NCBI GenBank assembly: GCA_014529385.2
Contig: CM043956.1
Coordinates: forward strand, 63,492,620 to 63,556,619
Source of the DNA: Adiantum capillus-veneris
Lineage: Eukaryota; Streptophyta; Polypodiopsida; Polypodiales; Pteridaceae
Length of the DNA stretch: 64,000 bases
Direction: 5' to 3'
The translations under genes and the position numbers were made by a program. The notes beneath the pieces are model-generated. The model was not told the DNA's origin and did no database searches. It saw nothing but the letters and a program-made list of their open reading frames with translations. Below are positions 1-12,544 of this stretch, piece by piece. How positions within the stretch are numbered: position 1 is the first letter of the stretch; each line of letters opens with the position of its first letter.

Positions 1-1330
1 AAATTGTCAAAAAATCAAAAATTGTAGCGTATAAATACACTTAATTCATTGTATACATAATCTCTCATCATCTTGTAGTTAATCTTGCAATATGCTACTC
101 CGGCTACGATTACTCCCCCCTTCCCATTTGAGTCGCCCCAAATGGAAGTTTGTGTGATGTTCATGGGTGCAAGTCCTTTCATGCTTATGGAAGAGGTGAA
201 TTGGGTGGCACTGTGTTGTGTGATGTGCGGGTACTGAACCAATAGATTAGTGTTTTCTACTGGAAAGTTTCATCTATGCTACATTTTCCAAACAAAAATG
301 TTGAAGACGAATTTCCCACTCTTTGATGGATGGTTTGTTGAGTATGATGGGTTGGTTGTTGAACTCTTGGTTTGGAATGGGTTTAGGTACCCACTCTAAG
401 TGGAGACTTTAACAATTTTTGAAGGTTTTTGTTCTCCATTTCTATGTTGGTGCTTTGGCGGTCATTAACTGCTCCGATTGATATTTGGGAAGCCATTTGT
501 ATTTTGGTGAACTCGATGAAGCATTGAATTGTTGTTTGAAATTCTTCCACTTATTTGGATTTGATTGGGTGTTTTGGAAACTTGGGAACTTGGCTTGGTT
601 GAGTTGGAAGATTGACTGGTAAGAAAGGCTTTGGGTATCCATATATATTGCGGTTTGGTTTCCATGGTTGACTTTTTAACCCAAAGTTGCTTAACGTTTT
701 TCCCATGAATACTTGTAGACAATCGTGGGTTGTGGTTCTCCTATCATTGAGTCTCTTGATTGGGATTGTACATTCCAAATGTGATCTATTTGTGCCAAGG
801 GCATAACATAAGCTATGCCCTTGAGATTATACTTTAAAGTGTCATCCTGCCACTCGGAAACTTCTTTCTAAGTGTGTATCCATGAAAATCCCAAGATGAT
901 TTTCTTGTTGAGATTCGTATCATCCATGATGTGGATAGTGGTTACCGTCAATGTTAATTGAGACATTGAATTGTCTCAAACTAACCACTTTCCCTTTGTT
1001 AGCTGCCTCAATCTTGGTCGGCTCAATCATGGAGTTTCATAATTTGAGGTATGTAAAATACCGCATAGCCTTTAACGCGAGCCCCAATATCTATAAGTGC
1101 TCTTTCTGTCATTCCATCGGTGGTTGGACATATCTATACATCCATTCCTCCAGGCCAACTTTTTCCAATTGCCGCACAAAAAGGAGAAGGTGCTTCTGCT
1201 TGTCGTAGTCGACCTAGATTTTTTCGTTCTTTGCACTTCAAAATCAACAACCGAGCTTCCTCCTATGCTTTTTCTTGAATTATTTGAGCCTTCTGCTTCC
1301 TTTCCTTTGATTCATGTATCTTCTCCAACA
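1..1330 (-). pseudogene. Retroelement protease-like region, downstream of an integrase
   Basis: Read on the minus strand this is a broken retroelement polyprotein. Two aspartic-protease hallmarks appear in order: RALIDIGA at 1077-1103 (the family has ALIDSGA or ALIDTGA, so the residue after Asp is Ile) and NKKIILGFSWIHT ending near 867 (family ILGxPW, at 880-897). They are separated by a stretch with stops and frame changes. Upstream, the frame runs back through a Lys/Glu-rich segment (KMLEKIHESKERKQKAQ) into the integrase tail of the neighbouring pol. Downstream, a Gln/Ser/Pro-rich stretch at 442-780 and a frame containing WGDSNGKGGVIVAGVAY near 70-140 are not recognised. Protease normally precedes RT in Ty3/gypsy, so this is either the start of a second element running off the left edge or an unusual domain order. 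Confidence 0.5.
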
Positions 1331-4096
1331 TTTTTGTGGTGAGAGGTTGATGATACTCGTTCAATATGAAACCATCGTGCAATTAGACATTACCTCTCCA
1401 TCCAATGTTGCAAGTTGGACGACACCACTTGCTGATATGTCATTGATCACAAATGAGCCGTTACCTTGCTTTTTTAGTTTCTTGGGATTTTGTTTCAAGG
1501 TGTAGACTAATACATAGTCAGCCTCTTGAAACTCCTTGTTTATTAAATATTGGTAATGAAATTATTTCATTTTTCATTTTTGTGAATAAATGGTGGCAAC
1601 AACCTTAAGTCTCAATTTGTCCAACTAGATTAACTTATTTAGTCTTCTAGACAATCTGTGTCCTATCCATCCTATTTCTTGTGCAAAGCGTAGTGTAGAA
1701 ATCAAGAATTCCACAGCCAGTATGGCATTTGACCCAAACACCAAATTGAAAGGTCTCATATTTTGTGGCATTTTTTATGCTACCCAATATGCCCATAAAG
1801 ATGATTGTAGTTTCTAGTCCCAATCAGCTCTTGATCCACTGATAATTTTTGTGAGCACCATGCATAGAACTTTATGGTGCTCTTAGCTTGCCCTTCTTCG
1901 TGAGGGTGATATGGTGCTGATTTAGAATGAAGCATCGTAAACTCTTGCAATAGATGATTAACCATGTCATTGAGGAAATGAGTCCCTCGATCACTCTCTA
2001 TCTCAATCAAAATCCCATATCATGTGAAAATGTTCTCATGTAAGAGATGCAATATTGTTCTGGCATCGTTATTTTGTGTTTCTTTGGCTTCTATCCATTT
2101 GATTGAATAATATGTGGCCATTATGATGTATCAATACGTCTGTGGGAAAATAGTTCCAACAAAGTCTTTTCCCCATTTGGCAAAGGCCCTTGCCCCCATC
2201 ATTGGTCTCAGTGGCATTTCATCTCGCTGAATAGGTACTTATGCTCTTTGGCAATCACATCGTTTGATGATATGTTCTGCATCCATGTACATAGTAGGCC
2301 ACCAGATTCCTACAAGGAGTATCGCTTTTGGGGTTTTGTCAGCTGAAAAGTGATCTCTTGTTGGTCTAGCATGTGCTTGCTCAAGAATTGATAAGTACTA
2401 GAGCTTCATGGCACATATGCTCAAGTTGTCATCTATCCCCCTTTGATAAAGGTTATTTTCAATGATAACATAGTTTTTCACTTCTCTCTGGATTGAGCAT
2501 ATTCTAGCTATGCTCAAGTTTACTGGCAAGACTCTCTGTTCGATGTAATCTACAATTTATTTTCCCCACTTGGGTGCTTCTGTTATCGTAAACAGTGTAT
2601 CATGCTCGATTGGCTTCTGGATTGCATAAGTATCACATGAGCTAACATAGTGATAGATGCTTTTTTGCATATGAGGCCAATAAACCCCAAGTCTCATTAG
2701 TCTTTGGGTATGTTTGCATTAGTCTTTGGGTAGTCTCATTAGTCTTGGGGTATGTTTGCATTTTTTCATTATGAGAGCCTTTTTTTTGTACATTTGCTTG
2801 TCTCACGTACAATTCTTTCTCTGATGACTCTATGCATAGTATAAGTATTCCTTCAGTCGTCCAAATATTAGTACTAGTGAGCATGATTGATCAATGGTTG
2901 ATGGTTGCCTTTCAATCCAAAGAGAACTAATGGTGAGAAATGGTATTACATGTTTCCTCCACCTTGGTACCATCTGGATGTTGAAAAGATAATAATATGG
3001 CAAGTCAACATCATCAATCCCTAGAGGTGATTCCCTGTGTATCAACTGTGATAAATGGTCTTCCCTCTAATGAGTAGTCTCTTTCTTGACCATCGGGCTC
3101 AAATCAAACTCTAGCAATATTATGAACCACCAAACAATACGACCATCATCGCATGGTTTGTTCACTAAATACACTAGCGCCTAGTGACCCACAAAGAATA
3201 CAAATTTATTTACAAGAAGGTAATGTCTAAACATATTTAATTTCATAGATCATTCCCAAGCCTTCTCTTTTTGTGTTTATGTAATTTTGCTCCGTACTAT
3301 TGAGTTTTCTAATGGAGTAACAGATTGGAAAATATATATATATATTGTTCTCTACAAGTTGCACTAAGATGCATCCAATTGTGTAGGCCGATGCATCTAC
3401 ATGAACATGAAAAATATTGTTCCAATCAAGCTCGAGGGGGTGCACTATATGTAATCATGTTAATGTATAACGTGAGTTTGAAAGGAGGGGTTTTGAAATG
3501 CAAAACTTTTAGGTAGTTTAAAAGAGATACATTAAAAGAAGGGGGTTTTATATTCAATTTTGGGAAATTTTCCTAAAATAAGGGATCATTTTATTCCTTT
3601 AAACATGTCGGAGATTTTTTCAATACCCCAAGAATGCATGTTATATAGGGGGGTACTGAACGATGAACCCCCCAAGAAATCAAGATCTTTCAAAATGAGA
3701 GAAAAAATAAGACTTTGCTTCAATGGTTATGTTTTCTCACATTTCTTATTCCGCTCAAATTTTGTGATGAGAGCATAGAGAGGTTTTGCAATAACTACGT
3801 ACATGTAAAAAAACCTTTGATAATAGCCGCAATGGCCCATAAAAGCTTGTACATCTCTAACTTTGGTGGGTCTTGGGAGAGCAACAATCAGTTGTATCTT
3901 CTCAAGTTCTATAGAAATGTCATTTTTGGACACAATATGCCCCAAAATTTTACCTTGTCTTACCATGAAGACACATTTTTCAAGGTTCAGGAAAATGCGA
4001 TAAGTTCTCCATTTCTCAAAGATCATTTTCAAGTGTTCGACATGTTTGTATTTGCGGGGAGAATGCACACACAAATCATCCATATAAATTTCTAAG
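1330..4096 (-). pseudogene. Ty3/gypsy pol remnant (RT, RNase H, integrase)
   Basis: This is a decayed gypsy pol read right to left. 4083-3727 is the C-terminal half of RT: it opens at the active-site motif YMDD and carries LNLEKCVF, LGHIVSK and VQAFMGHCGYYQRF. 3445-3227 is RNase H (FHVHVDASAYTIGCILVQ, then KLNSTEQNY), continuing in broken frames to about 2830. 2010-1780 is the integrase core (ESDRGTHF, then PYHPHEEGQAK), and 1790-1330 its C-terminal part (EFQEADYVLVYTLKQNPKKL). The third catalytic residue, 35 residues after the second Asp, is Lys (AAG at 1882-1884) instead of Glu, so the enzyme would be inactive. About 260 bp between RT and RNase H (3446-3700) do not read as pol and may be an insertion. 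The RT N-terminus is missing; homology stops abruptly at 4096. Confidence 0.85.
2685..2762. repeat. Short tandem duplication in the gypsy remnant
   Basis: The phrase gtctcattagtctt(t)gggtatgtttgcatt occurs twice in a row with small changes. It lies between the RNase H and integrase parts of the gypsy remnant. Confidence 0.7.
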
Positions 4097-4764
4097 GATT
4101 GTCTTAGATAGGGCTGTTGGGCTCGAGGCTATGGGGATACCGCCTGAGGCAAGCCATGGCTATGAGCGAGATGCAGCGAGAAAGAGAGAGAGATGCAGCG
4201 AGAAAGAGACAGAGCGGAGATTCGATACACACAGAAGCAACAAAAGAACACACTATTTTTTAATTTTATCGATTGCTTGTAAAATTAACCCTACATATAA
4301 AGGCAAAAATTTCCATGCATGACTTAACTTGCAACTGGACTAACCTGCATGCTGTAGGAGATTGTGCCCACGAGCTAGACGAACTTGGGCTTGCATAACC
4401 AACAACCCCCCCCCCCCCCCCCTCAAGCCCAAACCACTGACAATGGACTCAAGACAGACAGACCATGGCAGAGTTCATTCACTTGAAACCATGAGTAGAA
4501 GTCCCCTCCTTGACTATAGCATAGGTGTGTGTGTGTGTGTGTGTGTACTTCCCTCAAACAACCATCAGTGTGAGACAGACTAGAACTCGACCAAAACAAC
4601 AAAGGGTGGTCTTACCACTTGTTATGTGGCAGTGTCTATAACCCGTACAAAATTTTTAGCATGACAGTAACCGACAACTGAGAGGCTAAAACAAGGCTTT
4701 GACAAGAAGTATAGGACTGTGTTTGACAATAGATAAAACCAACAAACATACTTATGACACTAAA
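4097..4764. other. Gene-free stretch with homopolymer and microsatellites
   Basis: No coding signal is seen on either strand. It holds a duplicated purine-rich phrase (gatgcagcgagaaagag, 4171-4208), a run of 17 C at 4406-4422 and a (GT)11 array at 4525-4546. Confidence 0.7.
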
Positions 4765-5193
4765 TTAGTAAAAAACAACTGTTAACCTAGCCTTCAAAGA
4801 GTTGCCATATTCATACATCCTGGCATTCATGCCATCTTGCATGCACTGATCAAGTAGATAGCCAAAAATCTTGGTTGCATCGAGCTTGTTGATTCGAAAT
4901 TTGTTGCACCTAATGTCAGCATCATCAAGAGTACCAATTACCCGATCCTGCAACGTGAGTTGAGAGATCATTCCAATCTCATTCTGAAGTCCCTCTGGAG
5001 CAACCACCAGTAGACAAATGCACTTCAAAGATTGACCCTGTTTTCCCAAACACCTCCTTTTCAAAGAAGTAAACTCCTTCTCTGCAAACCTCTTCTGATA
5101 GCTCTCGATATACCAAAAATAAGGGTGTCCTTCAGTGTAGATTTCTGCACGCAACCATGCTGCAGCCGAGGTTACCCGTGGGTGAGAACCCAT
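4765..5193 (-). CDS. Hypothetical protein fragment, 142 codons
   Basis: An open frame of 142 codons, beginning MGSHPRVTSAAAWL and ending NSLKARLTVVFY. The composition is that of an ordinary soluble protein: mixed charged and hydrophobic residues, no repeats, no membrane segment, and a hydrophobic core stretch (SLKCICLLVVAPEG) near residue 57. It has none of the motifs of the retroelements around it. AG dinucleotides just inside the 5' end and a GT just before the 3' stop would suit an internal exon, so both ends are uncertain. I do not recognise the family. It may be an exon, or a captured fragment, of a host gene. No neighbouring exon was found. Confidence 0.4.
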   Translation of the reverse strand: MGSHPRVTSAAAWLRAEIYTEGHPYFWYIESYQKRFAEKEFTSLKRRCLGKQGQSLKCICLLVVAPEGLQNEIGMISQLTLQDRVIGTLDDADIRCNKFRINKLDATKIFGYLLDQCMQDGMNARMYEYGNSLKARLTVVFY

Positions 5194-5753
5194 GCTTTAA
5201 CAAATTGAATGGGTGGCCACTGTAAACAAGTGTGAAATTTTAAAAATGGCGATTTCTAAAGCAGACAGCAGCGCCCATGATGGCATGTGTTCTCAGAGCC
5301 TGTAGAGGCCGAACCAGGGAATGCTCAAGAGTCGAAATAGCGCCAGCATGCCAGGGCGATTCAGTAGATGCTGAGTTTGACCAATTTGCTGTAGGTCAAC
5401 TGCACCTCTCTCTCCTCTGCTAGTGGCCGATCCCGTGTTGCTGTGTCGAGGCTAAGCACCAAAGCTCTGATAAAACATGGCAAGATAGAGCTAAGGGTTG
5501 CTCGGTGAATGCCCGGTTGTGTCATGAAATGCTTTTCTTGGCCTTGCACTCACCACAAGCTGGCCAGTTCTCTATTTGCAAGAGGTCAAGCTTTCTCCCT
5601 CTCCGCCACAAGTGGCCCTATACACGCGGGTGTTCACGAACATTTCTCCCTCCTACAAGGGTTTGTGCACAAGGGTCCTTCGTCTTCTCCACGCCCCCAA
5701 GAACATGAAACATGCAAAAAGATTGCTTTCTAAAAATACATCCATGACCTCTT

Positions 5754-5767
5754 AAGCTTTGATACCA
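5754..5767 (-). other. Possible tRNA-Met primer binding site
   Basis: On the minus strand this reads TGGTATCAAAGCTT, close to the TGGTATCAGAGC primer site of plant copia elements. A TATA-like motif lies 50 bp to its right on the same strand, where the 5' LTR of a minus-strand element would be. The expected CA end of such an LTR is not clear, and no gag or pol is seen to the left, so this is tentative. Confidence 0.3.
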
Positions 5768-5817
5768 GTATAATTTCCACTAGGGATTTCCATGCTGAAT
5801 CCTTTTCCCAACCTCCC

Positions 5818-5826
5818 TTTATATAG
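5818..5826 (-). promoter_or_regulatory. TATA-like box
   Basis: The minus strand reads ctatataaaggg. Similar TATA-like motifs sit in the LTRs elsewhere in this window. It lies just upstream, in transcription order, of the possible primer site at 5754-5767. No transcript can be assigned. Confidence 0.3.
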
Positions 5827-5829
5827 CCA

Positions 5830-8800
5830 CCTAGCCTAGGATTCCCTTCCCGTTGGCAGTCGGCGGCCCTTGGCCCTCCACCGGTCCTTGACCCCTAGGG
5901 TTTTTCCCTTGGCACGGCACAACTTCCCACTAAGGGGGGCCTAGATAGTTCTCCCCAAACCCCTTGGATATGTCTGGCCACTAGTAGCCAAGAGATGGGG
6001 TCCAAGGTAAACATGCGATAGGAAAGGAATAGCGCTCCATCTCCTAGCATAATGGTATAGTTTGCTACACCCACTGTTTAGGACTAATGAACTTAGTGGA
6101 TATGCTATAGTATTCAAAAACCTATCCAAGATCAATCTGATGATTATAATGTCTCTAATGACTACCACATGTCTACTTTTGAAAGTTGAAGCAAGGAAGC
6201 ATTTCATATTTGAAAAGAGAAACACCTGCATTGCACATACCTTGTTACAAACCAAAGAAAGTGTCACACATAGAATTGACCTTTAGAAAAAAGACAAGAT
6301 GGGATTGGAGATAAGAATTTTATTATAGTATTATACATTTTACATAGCATCATATGCATCAGCATGATGTAAAATATTCAATTTAAGACGCTAGGGCTCA
6401 TTAGAAATAATAAGACATTCTTGAGAGGCATGTCATATGAGAGATACCCCTCCCCAGGGATTTATGTGAAAAATATACAATCTACACATGTCCCATCTAA
6501 ATGAAACATGCAACCATAAATTAATACCATAACAAAATCTGAGTATATTATAACATCAAAAAATTGTAAATGACTAACAGAGCATCGGACCCTTTGTAAC
6601 GATCAATCAACCCATCCATCCAATTTTGTTCTACTATGGACAAAGAGAATTTCACTTCACAGGGAATGAGTGAAAACACCTCGAGCCTACATGAGCCAGA
6701 CATAAGTTGAGGCCACTTCACCTCCCTCCATGAATCCAAGCTCTAAAAGGATTCCAAATACCATTAGGTGGTAAGAAATCAACACCAACCATACCATTTT
6801 GAGGGTCACATCTCTTCCATTCCGAACATCGTGTTTTTAGATAAAGCCAAGACAAGATTTTGGACGTGATAGTTGTGTAGTTCATTCAATCCCCGACCCA
6901 CTAATCGTGTAGATGAGCCAAACAAAAAAGAATATCTAGGCAATACCTTCAATCCAACAAAGCCCCAAGTCATCCACTCTTTTTTTTTGGGCTAAGCGAT
7001 ATAGGCGATCCTAAGTGATCCTAATCTTGTAACGATGCTGCCAAGAGAAACATAAATCTCGAGTCCAATCACAATAGCATCTTCCATAAACACCAACAAT
7101 TTTTTTCAAGCAATCAACTGTACAAGGTCTCTACCCTTACACATCCACCATAAACCATCAAAAATACTTCATGATCCAATCCAAAACCATAAACCATTAC
7201 ACAATCTCATCACATGGGTGAGCAGTCCATCCAACTCAGGGTGATGCATATCCAATCTTGCAAAACTACTTTAGCACATAACATGACTGCTGCTACAAAA
7301 AATTTGGTAACATTTCAACAGCACAACCATATCTCAAAAAACAATCAAAGATCCATACCGGATTCCACAATCACAATCATAACCATAATCCATGAGGACT
7401 CTCAGCTCTTGACTATATGCCATATTTCTTACTGAAACCAACTCCCACACTTGGAGTTTGACATATCCACTGCAATTAAACTGATCCCACACATGTCCCT
7501 TAAGACATGAACTTTTTATGAAAAAGAGAATTTTGACCAGCAACTAAACATAACTTCAAAATCCCATTTTAACAATTTTTATCCATGCATAAATGATGTA
7601 CTATGACCACACCTCACCCCCTATCACATAGAGCTAGTTTTGACATAGAAGGATAAAAATCAATATACACATGCACATGAGGCATCCATATCCATCCATG
7701 AGGTTCCATACATCATATCACATCATTCCATCAACTTAACCATGATGAAAAACACCCCGCCACTTTGATCAAGCATATGTCATAACATCACATATATGGG
7801 AAAAGAAATTTTTTACTATTTTTGGATGAATGCATAACACACAACTGAAAGTATTCCACCTCAAACCAATGCATCAAGCTGAGCCTTATAACATATACTA
7901 ACACTTTATCAAATCACTTTTCCCATAAAAGAATTTTGCAAACAACCATGATACAAAAAGAAAGCCACTTTATTTATATTTTCCCATACGGTTTAGTTGA
8001 CCAACTATATACCCCCATATACGTTTAGGAACCTCAAACACTTAAAATCAACTCACCAAAACAAACCATAAAACACATGTGAACCAATCATCCAACTCAC
8101 AATGTCATATGGTAGCACCCCTATACGCGTAGGTACACCCTATACAAAGAACGGTTAATAACTCCCTCTCACGAAGTAATATGAGTAATTTAAATATATG
8201 TATTAGCAAGTTTAATCAAATTTTGATCTGATTAAGTGCGTTTGTTCATCCGATGATTCTATATGGTGGTTCTCTAAGGAGCCTCGGGTCCAAAATTTTG
8301 ATAGTACAGTGAGCAGCAAGATGTATTTTGACCATAACTCTTTACTCGTGCAAACTTTTCACACGACGCCCAATAGAGAAAATATTTTAAATGGTGTGTT
8401 TAATATGTAATTTTAATGGCTTGACCTGATCAATCATAGCAAATTAGGAGGTATGACCAAATCAATGTTCCTACCACTTACATGATGTGAAACAAAAAAC
8501 ATTTTGTATGCACATACGTGATCATAAACATACCGTGTGTATGAATGAACGTGCTAAACATGATAAAACAAGCATGTAGGGATTCAATATTTATGTAATT
8601 ATATAAAATTTCTTGTAATCACAAAGAGTTTTTTACATCGTCATATAATCACACTTAACATAATCACAAACAAGCCGATTTAGGGCCACTTGGTAACCCA
8701 CAAAAATCTGGCCAAGCTTCTTTGTTTTCTCTGCGGGCCCGTCGATAAAAAAGAAATATTGACGGGGTCCACAGGGAAGACATAAAAGCCCGATGGTCTT

Positions 8801-8858
8801 GTAACTTAATGTATAGCCAGGCTGCTTGGAGCTGCAAGGTGTTATTTTGTGAGCATTT
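5830..8858. other. Long AT-rich stretch without a supported gene
   Basis: Both strands are broken by frequent stops and no transposon domain is recognised. The one hint of coding is on the minus strand at about 6830-6548, where short open pieces in two frames (CDPQNGMVGVDFLPPNGIW, then DRYKGSDALLVIYNFL) look protein-like. I cannot name a family, and this could be an old gene fragment. The rest of the stretch is unexplained. Confidence 0.5.
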
Positions 8859-8859
8859 C

Positions 8860-8902
<43 letters not shown>
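8860..8902. repeat. (GA)n microsatellite
   Basis: About 43 bp of GA dinucleotides with one interruption (gagata) near the start. Confidence 0.95.
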
Positions 8903-8905
<3 letters not shown>

Positions 8906-11138
8906 ACTCCTCCTTAGGTAAGTTGAGAGGATAGAGAGAGTGAGGGGATCATGTGGGAGCACGCTCTACGTCGCAATATGCGGCAGTAGCAAAGTATCTA
9001 ACCACACAACTCGAGTGTTTGTATTGTGTGTGCATTGTGTGGTAGCGTGCCTTTTGTCGTAGTGTACAACAATAATAAGGTACCTTACCACACAATGTGG
9101 GTGTATATGTAAGTTTTTTTACAAAGTAGTGCTTACCATGGGGCATCACCTCGGTTACGCAGGAAATATGATGTCCTTGTGGTAAGTATTGACTCACCGT
9201 TTGGGTCTACGTCAGTAACACGAGAATTTTGGTATCCTTATGGTGAGTCAACTTCCCTTCCCCTTATAAAAGAAACATATGGACATCGATCGGTAACGCA
9301 ATCATATGATGTTCGTATGCAGAATTTTATTGTCCTTTAAATTTGAATGGCACTTGGGTTGTAACGTGGCTATAGAGTATCGTTTGATAGAAGCTTTTTT
9401 TTTCATAAATGTGGCATTCAGGTGGTTAACCCGACTTTATGAACGCCATATAGTCTATATGTTCATGTATAAATGATGTTTTTTAAGTATTAATTATACG
9501 AAATACTTGGTCAGTAATGCGGCCGTGAAGAGTATTTCATATACAATTTTTTGTAATGTCTGTAATTGTTATTCTTAAGTGTTCTTATCAAAATGTATCA
9601 TATATAATCATAACCCATTTTGTTAAAAAGATTCAAAATATACTTTCAATCATGTAACAACTATCTATTGAATTATTTATCAATCATCGTTGCTCTAATC
9701 AAAAGACACATGAAATCCAAAAACTTATCAAGAAATGCTTTGATACTTATTAGTTATAAAATATTATTCAAAGTGCTTATAAATATTATAACATATCACT
9801 TTTGCTCAACATCAATAGTGATTATCCCCAATGAATAGCACCTTCGCAAAACAATAGTTGATGTTTCACTAAAATTTGTACTCTAGTGTTCACCTCCTTG
9901 TTTACAAATAACTTATATAGACACAATTAGAAAAGTTTATATACATACTTTCATTGATTTTTTCATAGCAATTTTTTCTTCAAGAAATTATACACTATTA
10001 ATATTATTAAATGAGTCAAAATTATGAGATATTTGTGAGTTTAAAACCTTGGAAATTACTTTGTTTATTGAGGTTGACAATAGATACATTACAAATCTTA
10101 AGTGTTGCCTTGATATTGTTTCAAAAAACTTTTTTGGATGTGAGAAGCTATATTTAATTTATGAATTCTTTGTTAAAATTGCATCAATTTTTTATAATTT
10201 ATCTACCTTCTTGATGCTAATTTGGTTAAGGATTCACTATACCAAATTAGTTGTGTTCTTCACCTCATAATTGAAAATACGATGCACATATCTTCTATTG
10301 TAACCTCATTATTTGAAGGTACAAAATGTCACCTCATGTCTTACGATCTAGCACAGTTTTTTGAAATAATTAAGCTTTTTAACCCGTATTTAATCCATTT
10401 TTTTTTATATTGTCTGATGAAATGCAACCTTTTGAAGTATTGAGGGTTTTTAATCCATATTGTCTGATGAAACACAACTTTTTGAAGTGAAAATGGTTAT
10501 CAACCCGTATTAATCAAATCTTATATAGTTTTTTTAAGTGTTTAGGGTTATGGTCATGGTTTGTGCGGCTAGTGTGAGAGTGCAGATGCGCCCTACAAAT
10601 GTATTTAATATGTTATTTTCTATTGTCCAATGCAAAAATGACACCAGAGAAAAAGAAAACTATTATGCACACTATTTGAAAGGAGTGTATCCTCGCAATC
10701 TCCTCATGTGCAAATGGATGCATTTGACAAATAATCAAAGTGACATCTTCATTAAAGATTTTACCAACACTATTTGGGATAATACAGAGCACAAATTGTC
10801 TGTCAAAGGCTGGTACAAGTTTCTACTACCAACACGAATAAGAGAATTTGACCCCACCTCCCCCCCCCCCCCCCCCCCCCCACAAGATCAAAAACGGTGC
10901 TTGGCAATATGAATATATGGTGCAGAGATTTGAGAGAGGATCTCCCTTGCACTTGCGATATGGAAAAAATAGAGTTGTGGTATAAACAATGGGAGGAGCA
11001 AAAGATAAAGATGAAGCGGGTTAAAGTCCAAGACCACTCCACTTTACCCAAGAAAATCAAGATGGCGCAAGATGTGGAAGGGGACATGGGTGGCCGATGA
11101 TATTCCAACGGCACCAGGACGATCATGCGCAACGTTGA
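8903..11138. other. AT-rich stretch, no firm gene; C22 run
   Basis: No transposon or gene family is recognised. A plus-strand frame at about 10,610-10,855 (KENYYAHYLKGVYPRNLLM, KWMHLTNNQSDIFI) is moderately protein-like and is followed by a 22-base C run at 10,860-10,881. It could belong with the kinase-like pseudogene that begins 260 bp downstream, but I cannot show this. Otherwise the sequence is AT-rich with frequent stops on both strands. Confidence 0.5.
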
Positions 11139-11937
11139 GTTCCAAGTGCACACATCCCTCACAAAGCCCTGATAGAAGGTGCGAGGATTGGAGCAAGATC
11201 TTTTGGTGTTTGCACATTATACACTATTAAAAGCATATCTTTCTTTCCAAACCATATCACGTATGTAGAAAAATTCTACAAGGAAGGGGCAAAAGAAAAG
11301 TTTGATAGTTTTCGGATAGAGCAAGGAATGCAAATACTTCACCCCTCCATTGTTAGATGCATTGGCTTTACCACAGAGGCCCTCAGGATCACAATCTTCC
11401 CATACTACAATGGGGGCTCATTAGGAGACATGATGTGTCATCTGCCATTCGTGCAAGGAGCGTTCAGATGTTGCATACATAGGCTTTAGTACAGCTGGAA
11501 GAATTTACCATACGCAAATCCATCTATCAAAGATAGAGACTGCACGACTCAAAGCAGTGATTGAGCAAATTCCAACCATTTTATGAGGTCTGATTGATGG
11601 CATTGTGGCCGCTCATTATTCTGGTATAGTGCACTGCTATCTGTATCCCTACAACGTAATTCTAGATTTTACTGGCACACGTAAACCCCGCATTGGCATT
11701 GTTCATTGGAATATGATGCTTAGAACTCCAACCAGGCACAATTTCAACAATTTTGTACAGACTGTCTCTCAATCTTTGTTTGCACTTTTAGAGGCAAGGG
11801 AAGCAAGGGAACATGAGCTCGCAAAGAGGATACATATTCATCACAAGCAGATGCATCTTCATCTTCTCAGTGCCCAGTATCCTACGATGGATGGAGTGGA
11901 TACTACACATTGGCATGTAGCCATTATTTTCACCTAG
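11139..11937 (+). pseudogene. Protein-kinase-like pseudogene
   Basis: Two open segments together read like a kinase domain. Segment one (11,139-11,489, no start codon) has a glycine-loop-like ARIGARSFGVC, a lysine context TLYTIKSI, and EQGMQILHPSIVRCIGF followed by FPYYNGGSLGDMM, the usual alpha-C, beta-4 and hinge order. Segment two lies in another frame (about 11,490-11,937). It has a TGA at 11,584-11,586, then GIVHCYLYPYNVILDF where the catalytic loop should be (the family has HxDLxxxN, so Asp is Tyr), and PRIGIVHW where DFG or a variant should be (Asp is His). With a frameshift, an internal stop and both catalytic Asp positions lost, this is a dead copy. Family knowledge gives the motifs; the assignment to a divergent plant kinase is inference. 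Confidence 0.6.
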
Positions 11938-12544
11938 TGTGCTTAATTCAATTAAGAACAATAGCCAATGTGGAATCTATTCTCAAGAGATTCTGCAAGG
12001 AATATATTATATGTTCAGAATGGAAAATGAGTATAAATTCAAGCAAGCTCACCAAGACACCCCTAACACTAGTAGTAGTGAAGAAGCACACTCAGAACAC
12101 AACAGTTGATAATAGCAGGCATTGTAATTTGCAGTTAAGAAACATTGTATATAATCAAAGCGCAGTCAATATAAGCTCTTGAATTCCATAATTTCAATCT
12201 TGATTCTTCACTCAAGCTATACTGAATCTGTGTAGTCATTGTTTTGTTATGAGTCTGAGTAATGTTGGTTTTCCTCTATATAATCTTCCACATATATTGT
12301 GAGGTTCTCTTCATATTTGTCTATAGTGCATTGAGATACACCAACATTGAACTCACCTTCATCTTCATTTTGACAATCATACACCCAGCTAGGCATTTCT
12401 TCCTCATGTAACTAACACTGTTGATGTGATGCAATATCTTTTCATTGCAAAACATGTAAACTAATTTTCACCTCTGTCTGCCAATAATTTGTTTTGAATA
12501 GTGCTATGATCATACTTGTACATACTTAAGCTTCTCTCTGAGCT
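11938..12544. other. Gene-free spacer
   Basis: The sequence is stop-rich on both strands between the kinase-like pseudogene and the hAT remnant. I see nothing in it. Confidence 0.5.

Noticed and set aside
1097-1505. Plus-strand open frames at 951-1505
   Set aside because: They are shadows of the minus-strand gypsy reading, which carries the recognisable motifs.
5754-5826. A full LTR element on the minus strand
   Set aside because: Primer-like and TATA-like motifs are present but no LTR end, partner or gag-pol was found. Kept only as low-confidence sites.
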